A program made the position numbers and the translations under genes. Below are positions 13,612 through 18,290 of a DNA stretch of 18,290 bases, piece after piece; position 1 is the stretch's first letter, and every line of letters starts with the position of its first letter. The notes beneath the pieces were generated by a model. It saw only the letters and a program-made list of their open reading frames with translations, was not told where the DNA came from and made no database searches. The DNA is from Ferrithrix thermotolerans DSM 19514. GTDB taxonomy: Bacteria > Actinomycetota > Acidimicrobiia > Acidimicrobiales > Ilumatobacteraceae. The stretch covers positions 1 to 18,290 of the forward strand of contig CAMAQQ010000007.1 in the NCBI GenBank assembly GCA_945860575.1. The letters run 5' to 3'.

Positions 13612-16377
13612 GTGAATAGCGACATACATGTGCGCGATGTCAAAAAAATCTGCGAGACTAGACAAGTGCTGTTTGACGGATCAATTCATCAACTGCCTGA
13701 CACTGACCCCGGTGAAACTGAAGAGTGGTTAGATTCGCTTGACGCTGTCGTCGAAGTGCAAGGTAAAAATCGCGCTCGATATTTGTTATCGAGGCTGTTG
13801 GAGCGCGCTCGCACAAGTCAAGTAAGTTTTCCGGCGACGGTTTCAACACCGTATGTCAACAGCATCTCGGCAGAATACGAACCGTGGTTTCCAGGTGATG
13901 AACATTTAGAGCGACGAATTCGCGCCTACATTCGTTGGAACGCTGCGGTGATGGTTGTGCGTGCAAATACAAACGCCGACGGTATCGGCGGTCACCTTTC
14001 AACATTTGCGTCTTCGGCAAGCCTTTATGAAATTGGATTCAATCATTTCTTCAAAGGCAAGGACAGCGGATCGCCTGGTGACCATGTTTACTTTCAAGGT
14101 CACGCGGCGCCTGGTGTTTATGCACGAGCGTTTCTTGAGCGCCGATTGAACGAAGACGATTTGAATTCTTTCAGGCGCGAAATTGGTCGCGGCGGCCGCG
14201 GGCTCTCGAGTTATCCGCACCCGCGATTGATGCCGGAGTTTTGGGAGTTTCCGACTGTGTCGATGGGACTTGGACCATTGACGGCGCTCTACCAAGCACG
14301 ATTCAATCGATACTTGTTGAATCGAAAAATCGACGACACCTCGGCGAGTCGTGTGTGGGCGTTCTTGGGTGACGGCGAATGTGATGAGCCTGAAACTCTT
14401 GGTTCGATTTCGCTCGCGGCGCGAGAGCATCTCGACAATTTGGTGTTCGTCGTGAACTGCAACTTGCAACGCCTGGATGGCCCGGTGCGCGGCAACGGCA
14501 AGATCATTCAAGAACTTGAAGCAACATTTCGCGGTGCTGGATGGAATGTGATCAAAGTGATTTGGGGCTCGAAGTGGGATGACCTGCTTGCCCGCGACAC
14601 TTCGGGTGCGTTACTCAACAAAATGAATACAACTGTTGATGGTGAGTTTCAGCGATACACGATCGAAGACGGCAACTACATTCGCGAAAACTTCTTTGGT
14701 CCAGACCCAAGACTTCGCGAGATGGTCAGCCACTTGACTGATGATGACCTGCGATTGTTGCCACGTGGCGGTCACGACTATCGAAAACTCTACGCCGCTT
14801 ATCGAGCCGCGATAGAAAACACTGGCTCTGGTCGACCAACGGCGATTTTGTGCAAGACAGTCAAAGGTTGGACACTCGGCGACGAAATCGAAGGTCGCAA
14901 TGCAACGCACCAAATCAAAAAGATGACCGATGCGCAGTTGAAAACTTTGCGCGATCGTCTGCACTTGAACGAAGAGATTTCTGATGCTGCGCTAGAAGCC
15001 GATGAGCCGCCGTATTATCGACCACCTCAGGACAGTGTTGAGTATCAATACATGATTGAGCGTCGACGCGCACTCGGCGGTTCGATGCCAAAACGTACAA
15101 CTGTTGCGCGAAAAGTTTTGACTTTGCCGAGCGATGATGCGTTCAAAGAGTTTGACAATGGCAGTTCTACACAGAGTGTCAGCACGACGATGGGCTTCAC
15201 ACGATTGTTGCGCAACTTGGCGCGCGACAAAGATTTCGGTGAGCGTGTCGTGCCGATTATCCCTGACGAAGCGCGAACGTTCGGTATGGACTCGATGTTT
15301 GGTGAACTTAAAATTTATGCATCACAAGGCCAGAAATATGAGCCGGTAGATCACGACATGCTCTTGAATTACGCCGAGGCAGTAGACGGTCAGATTCTTG
15401 AAGAGGGCATTACAGAAGCTGGAAGTCTCGCGAGTTTCATCGCGGCAGGCACAAGTTATGCCACGCGCGGAGTACCGATGGTGCCGTTCTACACGTTCTA
15501 TTCGATGTTCGGTTTTCAGCGAGTCGGAGATTTAATTTGGCAGGCTGCCGACGCGCGCACACGAGGTTTCTTGCTTGGTGCAACTGCGGGGCGTACGACT
15601 TTGCATGGCGAAGGTTTGCAACATCAAGATGGACACTCGCTGTTATTGGCGAGCACGGTTCCGGCTTGTCGTGCATATGACCCGGCGTTCGCCTATGAGG
15701 TTGCAGCGATTGTTCGAAATGGAATCAAAGAAATGTACGGCGACAAACCCAGCGATGTGTTTTTCTATTTGACGCTCTATAACGAGAATTACCAGATGCC
15801 TGCGATCTCAAACTCACCAACGATTTCTGATGAGATTATGCAAGGTCTCTATTTATGGAAACCCGCGCCAAACACGAAACACAAAGCGACGATTTTGTTT
15901 TCGGGGTCAGCACATGCGGCTGCAAGTGCTGCGGCTGCCGAATTAATGGAAAGATACGAAGTTGGTTGCGAGTTATGGTCGGCAACTTCGTATAAGACGC
16001 TTCGCGAAGAGGCACTCGAAGTTGAACGATGGAACAGGTTGCATCCAGAGCAAACATCGCGCGAACCACTCGTGGCGAAACTTCTCAACGATGGTCAGGG
16101 TCCGGTTGTTGCCGTGAGTGACTTTATGCGGATGGTGCCAGAACAGGTTGCGAGATTCGTGACCAACCGATCATTTACACCACTTGGCACAGACGGGATG
16201 GGGCGAAGTGATACGCGTGCGGCATTGCGTCGACACTTTGAGATTGATGCGCCACATATTGTTGTGACCGTGTTGCACCAACTTTCAAAATCAGGCGTTA
16301 TCAAACCAGAATTAGTTGCCGAAGCAATAAAACGGCACGGTCTTGACCCTGAGATTGCTTTCTCGCTTCATCAATGA
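13612..16377 (+). CDS. aceE: Pyruvate dehydrogenase E1 component, homodimeric type
   Basis: AceE decarboxylates pyruvate with thiamine diphosphate and acetylates the lipoyl arm of E2. The 921-residue length is typical of the actinobacterial enzyme and it can be followed along its whole length: LPDTDPGETEEWLDSLD, YVNSISAEYEPWFPGDE, GGHLSTFASSASLYEIGFNHFF, YPHPRLMPEFWEFPTVSMG, the ThDP motif from GDGECDEPE (253) to NCNLQRLDGPVRGN (282-295), PIIPDEARTFGMDSMFG, ATAGRTTLHGEGLQHQDGHS and LGTDGMGRSDTRAALRRHFE. The start shown is a GTG at 13612 without a visible ribosome site; a GTG at 13666 (codon 19) would also begin before the conserved region. Only 25 bp separate it from rnhA, so its promoter must overlap that gene or be very compact. 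It overlaps the next gene by 4 bp. Confidence 0.96.
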   Translation: MNSDIHVRDVKKICETRQVLFDGSIHQLPDTDPGETEEWLDSLDAVVEVQGKNRARYLLSRLLERARTSQVSFPATVSTPYVNSISAEYEPWFPGDEHLERRIRAYIRWNAAVMVVRANTNADGIGGHLSTFASSASLYEIGFNHFFKGKDSGSPGDHVYFQGHAAPGVYARAFLERRLNEDDLNSFRREIGRGGRGLSSYPHPRLMPEFWEFPTVSMGLGPLTALYQARFNRYLLNRKIDDTSASRVWAFLGDGECDEPETLGSISLAAREHLDNLVFVVNCNLQRLDGPVRGNGKIIQELEATFRGAGWNVIKVIWGSKWDDLLARDTSGALLNKMNTTVDGEFQRYTIEDGNYIRENFFGPDPRLREMVSHLTDDDLRLLPRGGHDYRKLYAAYRAAIENTGSGRPTAILCKTVKGWTLGDEIEGRNATHQIKKMTDAQLKTLRDRLHLNEEISDAALEADEPPYYRPPQDSVEYQYMIERRRALGGSMPKRTTVARKVLTLPSDDAFKEFDNGSSTQSVSTTMGFTRLLRNLARDKDFGERVVPIIPDEARTFGMDSMFGELKIYASQGQKYEPVDHDMLLNYAEAVDGQILEEGITEAGSLASFIAAGTSYATRGVPMVPFYTFYSMFGFQRVGDLIWQAADARTRGFLLGATAGRTTLHGEGLQHQDGHSLLLASTVPACRAYDPAFAYEVAAIVRNGIKEMYGDKPSDVFFYLTLYNENYQMPAISNSPTISDEIMQGLYLWKPAPNTKHKATILFSGSAHAAASAAAAELMERYEVGCELWSATSYKTLREEALEVERWNRLHPEQTSREPLVAKLLNDGQGPVVAVSDFMRMVPEQVARFVTNRSFTPLGTDGMGRSDTRAALRRHFEIDAPHIVVTVLHQLSKSGVIKPELVAEAIKRHGLDPEIAFSLHQ

Positions 16378-16985
16378 CCCGCGAACTTTACATCACAGGT
16401 ATTGAAAGTGCTGATGCGTTATTAAAACGTGATGGTACGGCTTTGATGATCGGCATGTTGTTAGATCAGCAAGTACCGATGGAGTGGGCGTTCACCGGGC
16501 CGTACACGATTCGCAAACGACTCGGGCACCTGAATGCGAAACGCATTGCGGCGATGAATGTCGACGAATTTGTTGCAATCTGTTCTGAGAAGCCTGCGAT
16601 TCACAGGTTTCCGAAATCAATGGCGACGAGAGTGCATCAACTTTGTAATGCGCTGACGCAAGATCACGGAGGAAAAGCCGAAAATGTTTGGAATGATGTG
16701 CCAGATGCCGAAGAATTGATGAAGCGGCTTCGCAATCTGCCTGGCTTTGGTGAAGAAAAGGCGCAGATTTTTATTGCGTTGCTGGGCAAGCGATTTGATG
16801 TGCGCCCGCGTGGATGGCAGAAATTTGCCGGAGTTTTTTCTGATAAACAGCCGCGATCGGTTGCCGATATTTATTCTGCAGAAACATTGTTAAAAGTTCG
16901 TGGCTTTAAACAAGTGCAACGCGCGCTCGACCACGACAAGCAAGACCGACCAATCGCGCGTAGCAAGAGCAGAGCCAAGAAGTGA
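16374..16985 (+). CDS. HhH-GPD family base-excision DNA repair protein
   Basis: This 203-residue protein starts at an ATG overlapping the aceE stop. It begins with LYITGIESADALLKRDGTALMIGMLLDQQVPMEWAF, the typical opening of an actinobacterial HhH-GPD family (TIGR03252-like). The helix-hairpin-helix is LPGFGEEKAQIF (122-133). The region where catalytic DNA glycosylases have a VD-x-H motif reads FDVRPRGWQKF (141-151), so the usual catalytic Asp context is not clear. No iron-sulfur Cys cluster is seen. The C-terminus is a basic tail (RSKSRAKK). It is probably a DNA-binding repair glycosylase or relative; substrate unknown. Confidence 0.87.
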   Translation: MTRELYITGIESADALLKRDGTALMIGMLLDQQVPMEWAFTGPYTIRKRLGHLNAKRIAAMNVDEFVAICSEKPAIHRFPKSMATRVHQLCNALTQDHGGKAENVWNDVPDAEELMKRLRNLPGFGEEKAQIFIALLGKRFDVRPRGWQKFAGVFSDKQPRSVADIYSAETLLKVRGFKQVQRALDHDKQDRPIARSKSRAKK

Positions 16986-17959
16986 CCGTTCTCGTAACGG
17001 GTGGGGCTGGATACATCGGTGCACATACGGTGCGCGCACTGAGTGATGCGTCACGCGACGTAGTAGTTCTTGACACCCTTGAGCGGGGCAATCGAAATGC
17101 CGTGATTGATGCAAAGTTGATCGTCGGCGATATTGCCGATCAGAAACTTGTCGCCAAGATTTGTCGTAAGTACAAAATTACGGACGTCGTTCATTTTGCG
17201 GCATATAAAGCCGTTGGCGAATCGATGACTCACCCGATGAAGTATTGGCAAAACAATGTTGCGTCAACAATCAAATTGTTAGAGACCTTAATCTCGCAAA
17301 ATGTTTATCGATTTGTTTTTTCTTCTTCGGCATCCGTATATGGCACGCCAAAATCTTCACCGACAACCGAGAATGAATCGACGAAACCAGAGAGTGTTTA
17401 CGCTGAAACCAAATTAGCCGTTGAAAATATTTTAAATTCACTGACCACAGCCGGCATGACGTCGGTCAGTTTGCGCTATTTCAATGCGGCTGGTGCGAGT
17501 AGCGATAACAAGATCGGCGAAGACTGGGCGACTTCGCAGAACCTGATTCCAAGGGTGATGCGCGCACTGCTCGACGAGAAATTCAAATTTGAAGTTTTCG
17601 GTAATGACTATGAAACACCAGACGGCACTTGTATTCGCGACTACATACATGTTGAAGATTTGGCAATTGCACATGTTAAAGCTCTCGAATATCTGGAGTC
17701 GGGCGGCAAAACGATGGCCTGCAATATTGGCACTGGTGACGGCACATCGGTCACCGAGTTGCTCGAGATGGCGGAGCAAGTTGCGAAACGAAAAGTGCCG
17801 CACACGATCGGTGCGCGCCGAGATGGCGACCCAGTGTGTGTTTTTGCCGACGCAACTCTGGCTCGCAAAGTTTTAGGGTGGCGGGCAACTCACGATCTTC
17901 GAAGCATTATCGAATCGGCATACAACTGGCACAGCACTAACCCAAATGGAGTTCGCTGA
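16982..17959 (+). CDS. galE: UDP-glucose 4-epimerase
   Basis: GalE interconverts UDP-glucose and UDP-galactose with bound NAD, feeding cell-surface polysaccharide synthesis. The 325 residues show TGGAGYIGAH (6-15), the DTLERGN loop, VVHFAAYKAVGESM (69-82), FSSSASVYG (113-121, catalytic Ser116), the YAETK pair Tyr140/Lys144, SLRYFNAAGA, and DGTCIRDYIHVEDLA, all diagnostic of GalE rather than other SDR epimerases. The start is GTG, overlapping the stop of the HhH-GPD gene (GTGA). It is the third gene of the aceE run and the only obvious sugar-nucleotide gene in the window. Confidence 0.95.
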   Translation: MTVLVTGGAGYIGAHTVRALSDASRDVVVLDTLERGNRNAVIDAKLIVGDIADQKLVAKICRKYKITDVVHFAAYKAVGESMTHPMKYWQNNVASTIKLLETLISQNVYRFVFSSSASVYGTPKSSPTTENESTKPESVYAETKLAVENILNSLTTAGMTSVSLRYFNAAGASSDNKIGEDWATSQNLIPRVMRALLDEKFKFEVFGNDYETPDGTCIRDYIHVEDLAIAHVKALEYLESGGKTMACNIGTGDGTSVTELLEMAEQVAKRKVPHTIGARRDGDPVCVFADATLARKVLGWRATHDLRSIIESAYNWHSTNPNGVR

Positions 17960-17987
17960 AAATTAGTTTGTGGTCTGAGATAGAAAA

Positions 17988-18290
17988 TCAGATTGGCATG
18001 TTTGATCGTTGTCGATCTAGCCATCCAAGCAAAACTGCGATCGCTCTCGGGTCGTGACGAAGTCGGTGACCGGCCCCAGAGATGATCTGCAAGTCTGCCG
18101 ACCCGTGCGCTTCGGCTAGAACTCGTGAATCAGCGGTTGGCACGCTTTCGTCGTCGTCTCCATGCAACAGCAATAACGGTCGTGGCGCGAATCTTCGAGC
18201 GGCATCTGTTGGTCGAAACCTGCGTAACTCACGACTCCATTCGTCGTACGATTCTGGAAACTTCGGATTATGAATCGCTCCGACTTCGCG
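17988..18290 (-). CDS. Alpha/beta hydrolase, C-terminal part
   Basis: The frame is open from the right edge to a TGA at 17990-17988, giving the last 100 residues. LLLLHGDDDESVP is the strand and loop carrying the catalytic Asp of alpha/beta hydrolases. DLQIISGAGHRLRHDPRAIAVLLGWLDRQ carries the catalytic His (AGH) and the terminal helix. The upstream part (NPKFPESYDEWSRELRRFRP) is a cap or linker region. The nucleophile elbow is beyond the window. It resembles hydrolases of the dienelactone/acyl-peptidase type. It converges on galE with a 28-bp gap. Confidence 0.85.
   Translation of the reverse strand, partial: REVGAIHNPKFPESYDEWSRELRRFRPTDAARRFAPRPLLLLHGDDDESVPTADSRVLAEAHGSADLQIISGAGHRLRHDPRAIAVLLGWLDRQRSNMPI

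Noticed and set aside
17960..17987. Bidirectional terminator between galE and the hydrolase
   Set aside because: TCTGA/TCAGA near 17974-17992 pairs over only 5 bp, A/T-rich, without a U tract.

Overview
The window looks like a chromosomal segment of an actinobacterium (Actinomycetota). The evidence is a homodimeric AceE-type pyruvate dehydrogenase E1 close to a lipoyl E2 and Lpd, a pair of CeoB/CeoC-like RCK proteins next to an OB-fold protein and an APC-type permease (an arrangement known from mycobacteria), and an HhH-GPD protein of an actinobacterial family. Base composition is near 50% GC by eye, low for the phylum, which would fit a planktonic lineage such as Acidimicrobiia; that placement is an inference. 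Genes are densely packed, many with 4-bp start/stop overlaps. I see no tRNA, rRNA, CRISPR array or insertion sequence, and no gene-free stretch longer than 217 bp.

Left part (1-4548). Minus strand: lpd followed by the N-terminal part of an E2 acyltransferase that runs off the left edge. Diverging from lpd on the plus strand is the most notable item: a lipoprotein thioredoxin of the MPT53/DsbE type (2304-2870) whose frame contains a TGA exactly where the first Cys of the CxxC motif belongs (U-S-T-C). A small hairpin with a GGTC loop lies 26 nt downstream, as expected for a bacterial SECIS element. It is therefore a strong selenoprotein candidate; a conventional gene caller would split it into two unrelated pieces. 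It is followed, with overlapping TGATG, by an OB-fold protein. Tail-to-tail with these are two RCK/TrkA-type K+ regulators.

Middle (4549-11368). Plus strand: a KimA-like K+ transporter divergent from the RCK pair, then a tightly packed run of a TIGR01777 epimerase, a FAD amine-oxidase-fold enzyme, an SRPBCC protein, ArgJ and a distinctly AT-rich acyltransferase-3 membrane protein.

Right part (11369-18290). Minus strand: RNase HI, an SDR dehydrogenase and a DUF3445 haem-dependent N-demethylase-like protein. Diverging from RNase HI are aceE, an HhH-GPD DNA repair protein and galE, joined by 4-bp overlaps. A partial alpha/beta hydrolase enters from the right edge. AceE (E1), E2 and Lpd (E3) together supply all three catalytic activities of pyruvate dehydrogenase, but in two separate transcription units about 11 kb apart.
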